From GCA-002790615 sp964438025 (GTDB taxonomy: Bacteria; Patescibacteriota; Minisyncoccia; Moranbacterales; UBA2206): 38,118 nucleotides of DNA. Location of the stretch: the NCBI GenBank assembly GCA_964438025.1, contig CAYTIK010000007.1:1-38118 (forward strand), written 5' to 3'. The notes beneath the pieces were generated by a model, which ran no database searches, was not told the DNA's origin, and was given only the letters and a program-made list of their open reading frames with translations. Positions 14,165 to 22,119 of this stretch are shown in pieces. Position 1 is the stretch's first letter, and the number at the start of each line of letters is the position of its first letter. Made by a program: the position numbers and the translations under genes.

Positions 14165-15148
14165 ATGAAAAAAGCAGGAATAATAGGATTTGGAAACATG
14201 GGAAAAAAGTTATACGAAAAACTTTTAGAAAATGGATGGACAGTGGCTTTTATTGTTACAAGCAAACATGTTTTTATTGGTAGCACTGATGTTCCGAAAG
14301 ATAAAGCTGAAAACTGGCTGGATTATTGTTACAATGTCAATATCGTCTTTTTGGCCATACCGACATTTGATGACGGTGAAATAGCGTTGAATTATATCAC
14401 TGCCGTAACGGAAAAAGGAATACCTGTTGTTACTTGCGAGAAGGGAGCACTCTCTAACTATTTTGTCGAGCTTGAACCAATTCTTAATCGTATTGGTTAT
14501 AGCGCTACCGCCGGCGGTGGATCAGGAATGATTCATTTTCTCAGACAGAGATTTTTTTCTGGAATGCGCGAGATTCACGCCATCGTTAATGGCACCATAA
14601 ATTACATCTGGGACGGCTTAACGATGGGCAATCCTCTCGGGCATATAGTGGAGGAAGTGAAAAGGCTTGGTTATGCCGAACCCGGCGAAAAAGATCCAAT
14701 CAAAATTATTTTAGGCGAAGCTGGTCCGGATGTAACCAAGAAAGTTTCAATCCTATTTAATCTTGGTTTCCGCCCCAAAACGATTCTCCGCGCGAAAGAC
14801 ATTAAAGTCGTTCTTACAGGCGAGATGGTAAGACAAGCGATTACGGAAGCGATGGACAGAAAATTCGTCGTTTCCTTTGAAAAGGATGAAAATTTCAAAA
14901 AGAAAGACAGTGACATCGTAGCTTTTACTCATCACATTGAAGAGTGGGTAATCAGTGGCGGATTCAAAAGAACAGACAGCCCTTTGATTGCTCGTTTATG
15001 CAATTCAGCTGCATGGGTTAATAACGCCATTTTGACAGTCGAAGGCGAGGACGGCTCAGGAGGCATCTATCTCTGCGTTGGCCCCGGTGCCGGAACCTCA
15101 CCTGTGGCAACGACGATGATTCGAGACGCTGAGGAACTATTACCGTAG
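14165..15148 (+). CDS. Homoserine dehydrogenase-like oxidoreductase
   Basis: A 327-residue protein. The NAD(P)-binding motif GFGNMG is at residues 8-13. VVTCEKGAL corresponds to the family's VTANK-LL, GTINYIWDGL (about 141-150) to GTTNYIL, GYAEPGEKDP to GYAEADP, then GPDVTKKVSIL with the conserved lysine. The C-terminal GAGTSPVATTMIRD matches the end of the catalytic domain. There is no ACT domain. The enzyme reduces aspartate semialdehyde to homoserine, but no other threonine or methionine genes are nearby, so the true substrate may differ. The start follows AAAGGAGG, unlike most neighbours; it has its own promoter and terminator. Confidence 0.72.
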   Translation: MKKAGIIGFGNMGKKLYEKLLENGWTVAFIVTSKHVFIGSTDVPKDKAENWLDYCYNVNIVFLAIPTFDDGEIALNYITAVTEKGIPVVTCEKGALSNYFVELEPILNRIGYSATAGGGSGMIHFLRQRFFSGMREIHAIVNGTINYIWDGLTMGNPLGHIVEEVKRLGYAEPGEKDPIKIILGEAGPDVTKKVSILFNLGFRPKTILRAKDIKVVLTGEMVRQAITEAMDRKFVVSFEKDENFKKKDSDIVAFTHHIEEWVISGGFKRTDSPLIARLCNSAAWVNNAILTVEGEDGSGGIYLCVGPGAGTSPVATTMIRDAEELLP

Positions 15149-15168
15149 AGTCCGAGTGTTTTCATCGC

Positions 15169-15205
15169 AGGGTGACTAGATTAAATTCGAAGTCACCCTT
15201 TTTTA
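15169..15205 (+). terminator. Terminator of the homoserine dehydrogenase-like gene
   Basis: A perfect 9-bp stem AGGGTGACT/AGTCACCCT is followed by TTTTTT. Confidence 0.92.
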
Positions 15206-15251
15206 TTAAAATAATTTGTCGTCAAAGATAAAATCTGATAAGAATAAATTA

Positions 15252-15773
15252 CCTCGCAGCAAGCTGGCGAGGTATTAAACTCCCTCAAACAACTTGAGCT
15301 GATTTTGATAGATTTGTTTATACTCCAGGCCTTGATTTCTGACGTATTCGCTGATGGCCGTTTCTGTTTTGTTTTTGCTGACAGTATTGATGTAATATCC
15401 TTTTGTCCAGAATTCTCCTCCCCACAGCATTCTTTTCACTTCGGGCTTTCTTTGGAAAATTAGCCTGGCGGTGATGCTTTTCGTTATCTTGGCTAGGTTG
15501 GTCGGCGGTATCATGGGGACGCTTTGGATGAGAAAATGCACATGATCTTTGTCTGCTCCGATTTCGAGAAAATGGATGTCGTAGCAATCTTCAATTTCCT
15601 TGCATATGCTTTTCAGTTCTGCTTCGATTCCGGCAATTTCTCCAAATACCTTTCTGCGATATTTGGCTGGACATGCCAGATGATAGATTAGCAACGATAC
15701 ATTATGGGATTTTTTGATGTGTTCAGACATGCTTCCATACTATCATTACTTCCTCCCGAAGCAAGCTTCGGAG
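15252..15773 (-). mobile_element. IS200/IS605-type element (tnpA only)
   Basis: Imperfect hairpins flank the tnpA gene: CCTCGCAGC-AA-GCTGGCGAGG at the tnpA 3' side (15252-15272) and CTCCCGAAGC-AA-GCTTCGGAG at the 5' side (15753-15773). Both share a central GCAAGC. Such subterminal hairpins are what Y1 transposases recognise. No tnpB is present. The exact cleavage ends lie outside the hairpins and cannot be fixed from one copy. Confidence 0.8.
15275..15730 (-). CDS. tnpA: IS200/IS605 family transposase TnpA (Y1 HUH)
   Basis: A 151-residue protein of normal family length that cuts and joins single-stranded DNA. The HUH motif is DHVHFLI (about residues 61-67). The catalytic tyrosine helix includes the segment YYINTVSKNKTETAISEYVRNQ (about 112-133), shown here only as key residues Y and the ISEYV-N-Q pattern. 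All key residues are present, so it may be active. A strong GGGAGGAAG lies 21 nt before the ATG and instead serves a 7-codon upstream ORF whose stop overlaps the tnpA start. Confidence 0.93.
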   Translation of the reverse strand: MSEHIKKSHNVSLLIYHLACPAKYRRKVFGEIAGIEAELKSICKEIEDCYDIHFLEIGADKDHVHFLIQSVPMIPPTNLAKITKSITARLIFQRKPEVKRMLWGGEFWTKGYYINTVSKNKTETAISEYVRNQGLEYKQIYQNQLKLFEGV

Positions 15774-15789
15774 AAAAACTCATTTTATT

Positions 15790-16125
15790 TTACTTTAACG
15801 AAAAAATGTCCGGCACGTTTTCCACCGGCCTTTGAAAATAGTTCCGACGGCTTTCCTTTTCAGCCATAACTTTATCAAAACTGTTTCTATTGAAGGCAAC
15901 TTCCTCTTCTTGACGGGATTCAATGTAGGCCTGTTTTTTGCTTTCACTCCATTCGGGCTGATACAAATAGTTATGCCAAAGACAAGCACAATAACCGAGA
16001 ATAATCAAAGAAAAAATTACCAAAAAAATCCGGTTTTTTCTCAACAAGAAATCAAAGCTCCAATTGAAAAAATTAACTTTCTCCCATCCGGATTTAATTT
16101 TTATTTTTAATTCTTCGAAACTCAT
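15790..16125 (-). CDS. Single-TM protein at the end of the pilus operon
   Basis: A 111-residue protein with one hydrophobic helix (about 31-50), a basic cytosolic N-terminus and a charged, probably external C-terminal tail. It is the last gene of the pilus operon, 8 bp after pilO, where some systems encode PilP. It has no lipobox and no PilP similarity that I can see. An accessory role in the pilus assembly platform is inferred from position only. Confidence 0.65.
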   Translation of the reverse strand: MSFEELKIKIKSGWEKVNFFNWSFDFLLRKNRIFLVIFSLIILGYCACLWHNYLYQPEWSESKKQAYIESRQEEEVAFNRNSFDKVMAEKESRRNYFQRPVENVPDIFSLK

Positions 16126-16133
16126 GATTTTTA

Positions 16134-16799
16134 TTATTTAATATAAACAATCAGATTGATCAAGCTTTTTAATATCTCTTCCCGCGGTTTTTCTCCGGAA
16201 ACCGGAGCATCTCCAGAATCAACAAACGGATTGCCCGATCTTTCCTCGATTCGCTTTTCTTCCTTTTTTAGCTCTAGAGTCACCACATTGGCCGCATATT
16301 CCATATTTTCCAGTTTTTTTAAAAATTTCATCAACTCCGGATACTTGCCCTTGAGCTCCAATTGGATAGTGATATAATTTTTATACGGCAGTTCATTGGG
16401 AATATTTTTTTCTTCTTCTACCTTGGTGCCAGTTTTTCCTTGAACATTCTTGATTGAAGAATCTTCTTCTTCAATCAATTTTAGGCTGATTTCATTTCCA
16501 GTCTCTTTGGCCAAGTTTTCCAGGGATTTAATAAATTCCACTTCGGACTCCTTCTGCATAATTACGTTTAAATCTTTTTCCTGGGAAGAAAAAATGGCAT
16601 AATCACTCATCAATTGCGGAATTTTGGCCAGACTTTTTTTATTAAGCTCTTCATCAATTATTTTTTTCTGGATTCCATCCGCTTCTGCCTGAATATGCTT
16701 GACTATGGTCAAAATTCCACCATAAATAAAAATGCCAAGCAACAGACAATAGCCGACTAGTACTACTTGGACTTTATATTTTTTATAAAAATTTTTCAT
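16134..16799 (-). CDS. pilO: Type IV pilus assembly protein PilO-like
   Basis: A 221-residue inner-membrane protein. One TM helix (about 10-33) is followed by a coiled coil (about 34-100) and a C-terminal ferredoxin-like region (about 130-220) containing LKGKYPELMKFLKKLENM, typical of PilO/GspM-type domains. It would pair with PilN to align the motor with the pilin platform. The start overlaps the pilN stop by 4 bp (ATGA), implying translational coupling. Confidence 0.8.
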   Translation of the reverse strand: MKNFYKKYKVQVVLVGYCLLLGIFIYGGILTIVKHIQAEADGIQKKIIDEELNKKSLAKIPQLMSDYAIFSSQEKDLNVIMQKESEVEFIKSLENLAKETGNEISLKLIEEEDSSIKNVQGKTGTKVEEEKNIPNELPYKNYITIQLELKGKYPELMKFLKKLENMEYAANVVTLELKKEEKRIEERSGNPFVDSGDAPVSGEKPREEILKSLINLIVYIK

Positions 16800-17353
16800 C
16801 GGATTATTTTAATGCATTCTTCCTTGATAATAAACTGCATTTGAAAAACCGTGTTTTCTTTATTCATCAGGTTGGCCAGTGGAAAATCCACTTCGGTAAA
16901 GCATTTTTCTTGGGTTAATTTTTCTTTAAAATTTACCAGATCATCACGATTAGCGGCTATTCCGGTTAAAAACACCTGGTAGTTTTTCGTGCTTAAACTG
17001 TCGATCTTGATGCCAGGAAAGATTATCTGATTGAGTTTTTCTAAAAGTATCGACCAATACAGCTGGCCTTTCTGGATTTTTCCCACTTGCTCCACTTGGG
17101 CATTGGCAGTTTTTATTTTTTCCCGATAATCCTGCATATCTTTAAAGGAAAAACTTTGGCGCGACATTTCTATTTGTTGCAAATTAACAGTAGCTTCTAT
17201 TTTTAAAACGTAATCCAAGTTCCAAAGTAAAACTAAAAAAACCAGCAGCACTAAAAAGATTTCCACTTGCCAACGGGCTAAGAGGCGCAAAAGATAAATT
17301 TTCCTGATCTCTTCTTTCCGCGCTGGAGGGATAAGATTTAATTTAATTTCCAT
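16796..17353 (-). CDS. pilN: Type IV pilus assembly protein PilN-like
   Basis: A 185-residue protein. The short cytosolic N-terminus carries the LNLIPP motif (residues 5-10) that inserts into the PilM groove. A TM helix (about 32-52), a coiled coil and a C-terminal domain with the pattern typical of PilN/GspL follow. The start overlaps the pilM stop by 11 bp. Confidence 0.85.
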   Translation of the reverse strand: MEIKLNLIPPARKEEIRKIYLLRLLARWQVEIFLVLLVFLVLLWNLDYVLKIEATVNLQQIEMSRQSFSFKDMQDYREKIKTANAQVEQVGKIQKGQLYWSILLEKLNQIIFPGIKIDSLSTKNYQVFLTGIAANRDDLVNFKEKLTQEKCFTEVDFPLANLMNKENTVFQMQFIIKEECIKIIR

Positions 17354-18434
17354 AGTAAGGTTTTTTTATAGCCAGCCCAATTACTGTGGCATAACCGATA
17401 CTGCTTTTTTTGTTGATTTTATCCAATTCTTCTTTTTCTAAATTTAAATTGACCAGCGGATTGCCTAAAAATACTTCTTTGCCAATCCTTTGGGAAAGAT
17501 AGTCTACCAGACCTTTTAGGTTAGACCCGCCGCCGCAGAGAATTATATTTTTTATTTCCTTGGGAGTTTTAGACATGACAACGTAAAAATCAATGGTTTT
17601 TTCTATTTCCGTCACCAAATTCTCCAATAAATATTTAATGGAATTGAAAATGGGATTATCCTTATTGAAATTTTCAATGCCGAAAGCTATCTTAACTTCT
17701 TCCGCTTCTCTTTCATTGATGTTCATTTTTTTGGAAATAGCGTCATTGATGTTTTCCGAAGAAAAAGGAATGCTGGAAGTAAAGCAAGGCACATTGCCTT
17801 CTACCATAATAAAACTGGTTTTTTTGCCTCCGATATCCACAATTAGAGAAATATTTTCTTTTTTTTCCGTACTGCTGACTAGGCTGCGAGCGCTGGCAAT
17901 AGATTCGATTTCCAAATCATAAACTTCCAGGCCGGAAAGTTCCAGCGTTTCCATAAAATCATCCACCACTTTTTTGGAAACTGCCACCGTCAAAACGCTC
18001 TGCTTGTTCCGGCTGTTTTCTGAATCATTTTCCAGGAACTGCCAATCTAAATAGACTTCTTCTATCGGCAAAGGAATGTTGGCCTCCATTTCCCATTTTA
18101 TGGCTTGGTCAGCTTCTGATTTTTCAATTTTAGGAATATTGATAACTCGCAAAAAAATATTGGATTCCGGCAAAGAACAGATAATTTTCCGGGTATTAAT
18201 TTTTTTCGGTCCGGCTTTTTTGACCGCTTCCCGAATAATTTGAGCGACTTTGGCTTTGTTGATAATTTTTCCGTCTTCGATATTCCCCCGCGCAATCGGC
18301 AGAGAGCAAAAACTGCGGATCCGATCGATCCGGCCGATTTTTTCCACCTGAAAAATTTTCAAAGACAGATCGCTTAAATCCAGCCCGAAAAATTTCGGTT
18401 CAAAACTGATTATATTTTTATGTAAAAAATTCAT
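17343..18434 (-). CDS. pilM: Type IV pilus assembly protein PilM (actin-like ATPase)
   Basis: A 363-residue cytosolic protein of the FtsA/actin fold. Phosphate-binding motifs are visible at FGLDLSDLSLKIFQVE (about 17-32), LIVDIGGKKTSFIMVE (about 202-217) and IILCGGGSNLKGLVDYLSQ (about 298-316). It binds the N-terminus of PilN and links the assembly platform to the PilB motor. A 16-bp palindrome copy lies just upstream of its start, between it and the previous pilus gene. Confidence 0.92.
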   Translation of the reverse strand: MNFLHKNIISFEPKFFGLDLSDLSLKIFQVEKIGRIDRIRSFCSLPIARGNIEDGKIINKAKVAQIIREAVKKAGPKKINTRKIICSLPESNIFLRVINIPKIEKSEADQAIKWEMEANIPLPIEEVYLDWQFLENDSENSRNKQSVLTVAVSKKVVDDFMETLELSGLEVYDLEIESIASARSLVSSTEKKENISLIVDIGGKKTSFIMVEGNVPCFTSSIPFSSENINDAISKKMNINEREAEEVKIAFGIENFNKDNPIFNSIKYLLENLVTEIEKTIDFYVVMSKTPKEIKNIILCGGGSNLKGLVDYLSQRIGKEVFLGNPLVNLNLEKEELDKINKKSSIGYATVIGLAIKKPYYGN

Positions 18435-18455
18435 TTTTATATTTTTGTTCCTCTA

Positions 18456-18500
18456 TCCGCCAGCTGGCGGACTAAAAGCTATAACCTAGAAGCTAACAGC
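18456..18500. repeat. 16-bp palindrome plus AAGCTA-type direct repeats
   Basis: An exact TCCGCCAGCTGGCGGA (18456-18471) is followed by repeated AGCTA/AGCTAAC words. This is the only intergenic place inside the pilus operon with repeats. The same pairing of palindrome and AAGCTA-type words is found inside tsaD. Confidence 0.88.
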
Positions 18501-18504
18501 TATA

Positions 18505-19998
18505 TTATAGCTCATCCCACAAATCTATGGAATATTCCGTGCCAGTGGGAAAATAAGGCGGCGGACAATACAAAAGATTATTATCGAAATTATATAAACG
18601 CTCCGCAAAACCGCTGATTCCATGCGCAAAATACGGCTGCAAAAAAGAAGCAATGGCCCCATTGAATGTCAGCGAGTCTTTGCCGCTAAAGCCGTTGTCG
18701 TTAATGCCAACCGTTCCCGTCTGAGCCAGCAAGGCTGCATCTATAATAAAATTGGTTGGACAAGCATTTAATACCCGAATGTCTCTTTGCGCCACCAATC
18801 CCAAGATGTTATCACAATTATAGGCAGCATAGCGTAAATTATTATTACTAATACCAATATAGATATCTGATAAGCTCCCACTGCCGGACAGATTGGCAGC
18901 CGCAATCGTTAGTCTTTTATTATCAATAGAGCCCTCCACCCAAGCATTATCCTCCACGAAGACAACTCCGTCATTAACGATGGAATAATTGCATAAACAT
19001 TGTCCGCTGCAAGTAGTACAAGTGCCGCTCACTACATTGCCGGTACTGCAATTTATTTTGCTATATTTGCTGATGGTATGCAACTGAGCATTGGCCGTAT
19101 TGACAATGCACATATCGTATGTTCCACCACTTTTCAGAGTAATTCTTCTGCCTAATCCGCTATTGTCAAAATACTTTCCAAAACCAGCTTGCGCTTGGCT
19201 TTTCATATAAGCCAGATCCGTCGCTACTCCCGTAAAACTAATCTTCGGCACTGGAAAAGCCCGCCCACCCATAAAAACATCCGGCCGATTGGGTACCGTA
19301 CCATCCGGCCAAGGATAAGTCGGAGCACCAGGATCGGTCGGATTGACAGTGGTGTGCACGCCAAATTCTAATCTATTTCCACCATAAGTCGGATCATTAA
19401 AAGATGGCAACAAGGAGCTAATTGTATTATGTGCTAAACCATCAAAGCGGATGCCATTATTAGAAAAAACTTTGCCGTAAACTTCAGATTGATTGCCAAA
19501 ATTTAGAAAACTATCGGATAAAAAAATGTATTCGCTCCAGGATGGACGGCGAAATCTGATTTGCACCACACGCTTAGTAGCCGCCTCTTTATATGTCCAG
19601 CCAGTAACTTTAGCTGTAACACTAGTCGAATTTGAACTGGCCTTGGTAACTTCTATCTGATACCGGCCGATACCGACATTAGTTTCCGGATCTTTATATT
19701 CCATTTCGTCATATTCTTTCATGCCTCCCGGAGCTTCGCTTGTCCAAAAATCTTCGAGTTGGGCCGTGGTCATACCAGCCGTTTGATGCGCCAAATACCA
19801 GCGATAATAATACACCCCAGCTTCGGCAATTTGAAAAGCTTTTTCCTTTTCTATCCGATTTGAACTAAAATTCATTTGCCCCACGACATACTGCAAAATG
19901 GAAGTCAATAAAATAATCACGATCGTCATAATGACTAGGGCGTAAACAATAGCCGAACCTCGGAATGAATAATTGGTTTTTTTGTATTTTTTTGGCAT
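18505..19998 (-). CDS. Large PilX-like pilus-associated protein
   Basis: A 497-residue protein. A basic N-terminus and one hydrophobic helix (about 14-38, GSAIVYALVIMTIVIILLTS) resemble PilX-N and prepilin helices, although the usual glutamate at position 5 is not evident. EKAFQIAEAGVYYYRWYL is typical of PilX-like proteins. The long C-terminal part is rich in Asn, Gly and Ser with short beta-like repeats and a cysteine cluster (about 325-340, CSTGNVVSGTCTTCSGQC), which suggests a beta-helical, possibly disulfide-stabilised exterior. A pilus tip or adhesin role is inferred. Confidence 0.7.
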   Translation of the reverse strand: MPKKYKKTNYSFRGSAIVYALVIMTIVIILLTSILQYVVGQMNFSSNRIEKEKAFQIAEAGVYYYRWYLAHQTAGMTTAQLEDFWTSEAPGGMKEYDEMEYKDPETNVGIGRYQIEVTKASSNSTSVTAKVTGWTYKEAATKRVVQIRFRRPSWSEYIFLSDSFLNFGNQSEVYGKVFSNNGIRFDGLAHNTISSLLPSFNDPTYGGNRLEFGVHTTVNPTDPGAPTYPWPDGTVPNRPDVFMGGRAFPVPKISFTGVATDLAYMKSQAQAGFGKYFDNSGLGRRITLKSGGTYDMCIVNTANAQLHTISKYSKINCSTGNVVSGTCTTCSGQCLCNYSIVNDGVVFVEDNAWVEGSIDNKRLTIAAANLSGSGSLSDIYIGISNNNLRYAAYNCDNILGLVAQRDIRVLNACPTNFIIDAALLAQTGTVGINDNGFSGKDSLTFNGAIASFLQPYFAHGISGFAERLYNFDNNLLYCPPPYFPTGTEYSIDLWDEL

Positions 19999-20088
19999 CA
20001 GAATAATTTGTTTTTGTTTTTTCCTTATTCCTAAAAGACACCCCCGCCTATCTCATTTATACTCCAAAAACGCCGAACTTTCAAAATT

Positions 20089-20733
20089 TTAAATCCCGAA
20101 CCGGTCATGATCATTGAGATTACGGATTTCAACAAAGGATTGGAGCTGGATATTGTCTGGTGCGCGGTTGGGATCGATATTCATATGCAGATCAATGCGG
20201 ATCAGACGGACATCGGGAACGGTAGCCGGCGTGTCAATGGGATTATTAACACTGTCTTCCGGATAACTGCTGTCATAATAAGCAAAAATCGGCGTATTGG
20301 CATCATTAACAATCCTGGAAGCAATAATTTGCGTTGTGGCATCGCCGGAAGCATAAGTTTTCGGAAAACCAGTGCTTGGCTCGCGGATGCCCATAATAAT
20401 ATCCGAACCGCTGCGATAAAAATGCAATCGTTCGGTAATGCCATCTTCATCATAATCACCAAAAACCACCAATTCATTATCATTCGCCGAAATTACCGGA
20501 TAAGCGCCGTCATCGCCCTGCCGGACTTCGCGCAAATATTGCACCATTTTATTTAATCCTTGGGAAACTGCCATGGAAGTTTGTCCCATTTCCAGCGTGT
20601 AGGCGTCCTGGCGCCAGGAATAAATAAATAATTGGGTAAAACCCGCCGTACCGATAGTAAAAATACCAATCGCAATCAGCATCTCCACTAAGCTCATGCC
20701 TGAATATTTTTTTTGCCTAATTTTTTTTTTCAT
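20089..20733 (-). CDS. Minor prepilin (PilW/PulJ-like)
   Basis: A 214-residue protein. The class III signal has a basic 12-residue leader ending YSG, then MSLVEMLIAIGIFTIGTAGF with Glu at +5. The C-terminal domain (about 45-214) is soluble and mixed, like PulJ/PilW minor pilins that prime filament assembly. It lies 3 bp after the large prepilin gene and is co-transcribed with it. Confidence 0.82.
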   Translation of the reverse strand: MKKKIRQKKYSGMSLVEMLIAIGIFTIGTAGFTQLFIYSWRQDAYTLEMGQTSMAVSQGLNKMVQYLREVRQGDDGAYPVISANDNELVVFGDYDEDGITERLHFYRSGSDIIMGIREPSTGFPKTYASGDATTQIIASRIVNDANTPIFAYYDSSYPEDSVNNPIDTPATVPDVRLIRIDLHMNIDPNRAPDNIQLQSFVEIRNLNDHDRFGI

Positions 20734-20736
20734 AAC

Positions 20737-22119
20737 TCAAGGAGTTGCAACTAAAATTACTTCTTCTGTTTTTAAATTATTTTCATCCACAGTCACTTGG
20801 CCGGAAGAACTATCATAATCGGTGGCCGTAATCGAGAAATCATACATTCCCGCGACAAAAGGAGGATCGGCGACATTCGGGAAAAAAGCCATTCCATTTT
20901 CATCAGTGGTCAACGTAGTGTCATAACCCCCAGCATTTGTCAGATGTATGCTAGCATTGGCAATCGGCGCCGTTTCATTTTTAATTTTAAATAATAAAGC
21001 GGTAACATTGTCTGGACTGATTTTAACGGCTAACTCCAATGTCTGTTCGGAAGCCAAGGAAAAAGGAGAAGCTTTATTCATTCCAATCAAGGCATAGCCT
21101 AACTCTTCAAAAGTAAATTCATATTGGCCGGGACTAATTGCGCCGAAATCTTTTTCTCCACCAGATCCAGTCTGCGTATGCGTATCCATGTTGTACACCG
21201 GATAAGTTGGATCTCCCAACTCCGCCGGCTCCGTGGTTCCCAGTATGCGCCCACCTTTTAAATAAAAATTGATATTCGCCGCATTTTGATTGAGATAATC
21301 CGTTGTTTTCACGCTCAGATTAGCTGTCTTATTTTGAATAATATCGATGGTGTTGACGGCACCCTTAATCACTGAGGCGTGCTTATCCGTTGGGTTATAA
21401 CTAGTAATCGGATAAGGCGGCAAAGAAACAATTGTTTCATAATCATTTTTAATCAAGGTCACTGCGTATTTTTGGGTCGACTCCGACAAACCAACCAGCA
21501 TCAACCGGCCAAAATTATCGGTTAGCCGAGTTTCATCATAGCTTGTATCAGTATTGGTAATATGCACTGTGCTGCCAGCCACGCTGCTCTCGCTTTGATC
21601 GCTGTAAGCATTTATCACTAGTACGCCTAAATTTGCAGCTGAACCTTCCATTCCCGGTGGTACAAAACGCGAGGCTAAAACTACGCTATAAGCATCTCCA
21701 TTCCAGAAAACTTCGATACGGACGTTTTTATAATCTACAAAATCAACGTCATTGGGCGATCCGCCTAGCGTGCCGTCCAATGGATCGTCCACATAAATAA
21801 TATCCGTATGCACGTGAAATTCTCTTTCGGAGCGCGTAATATACTCATCTTGATTAAGATTACCCGGCGGATCTCCGCCTGTATGCGCAATTTTGTCATA
21901 CGGCAGATTGCGGACTACTTCCATTTTCTCACCCGCCAAAGACATGGCAATAAATCTGTTTTTGACAAACAAAATATAGCGAGTACTGACTGACCAAGTC
22001 GCATAAAAAGTTATCGTGATCAGAGAAAAGATAAACAAAAAAACCAGCGCTTCGATTAAAGTAAAACCGGCCTTTCGTCCGCCAGCTGGCGGATTGACTT
22101 TAGACTTTCGACTTTTCAT
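20737..22119 (-). CDS. Large prepilin with CnaB/carboxypeptidase-regulatory-like domains
   Basis: A 460-residue protein. Its 18-residue leader (ending AG) precedes FTLIEALVFLFIFSL, with Glu at +5 of the mature protein. A pilin-like region (about 45-160) precedes beta-sandwich repeats of the CarboxypepD_reg/Cna-B type at about 165-235 (VLVINAYSD, then TDNFGRLMLVGL) and about 370-455 (KNETAPIANASIHLTN, then TTDENGMAFFPNV). Ordinary pilins are 120-200 residues, so this may be an adhesin-like subunit. The leader residues NPPAGG are encoded by the dispersed 16-bp palindrome. The start overlaps the pilC stop (ATGA). Confidence 0.82.
   Translation of the reverse strand: MKSRKSKVNPPAGGRKAGFTLIEALVFLFIFSLITITFYATWSVSTRYILFVKNRFIAMSLAGEKMEVVRNLPYDKIAHTGGDPPGNLNQDEYITRSEREFHVHTDIIYVDDPLDGTLGGSPNDVDFVDYKNVRIEVFWNGDAYSVVLASRFVPPGMEGSAANLGVLVINAYSDQSESSVAGSTVHITNTDTSYDETRLTDNFGRLMLVGLSESTQKYAVTLIKNDYETIVSLPPYPITSYNPTDKHASVIKGAVNTIDIIQNKTANLSVKTTDYLNQNAANINFYLKGGRILGTTEPAELGDPTYPVYNMDTHTQTGSGGEKDFGAISPGQYEFTFEELGYALIGMNKASPFSLASEQTLELAVKISPDNVTALLFKIKNETAPIANASIHLTNAGGYDTTLTTDENGMAFFPNVADPPFVAGMYDFSITATDYDSSSGQVTVDENNLKTEEVILVATP
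22078..22093. repeat. 16-bp palindrome within the prepilin leader
   Basis: An exact TCCGCCAGCTGGCGGA encoding leader residues 9-14 (NPPAGG). It is used in a different reading frame from the copy in tsaD, which encodes RQLAD. The 16-mer has no stop codon in any of the six frames. Confidence 0.92.
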
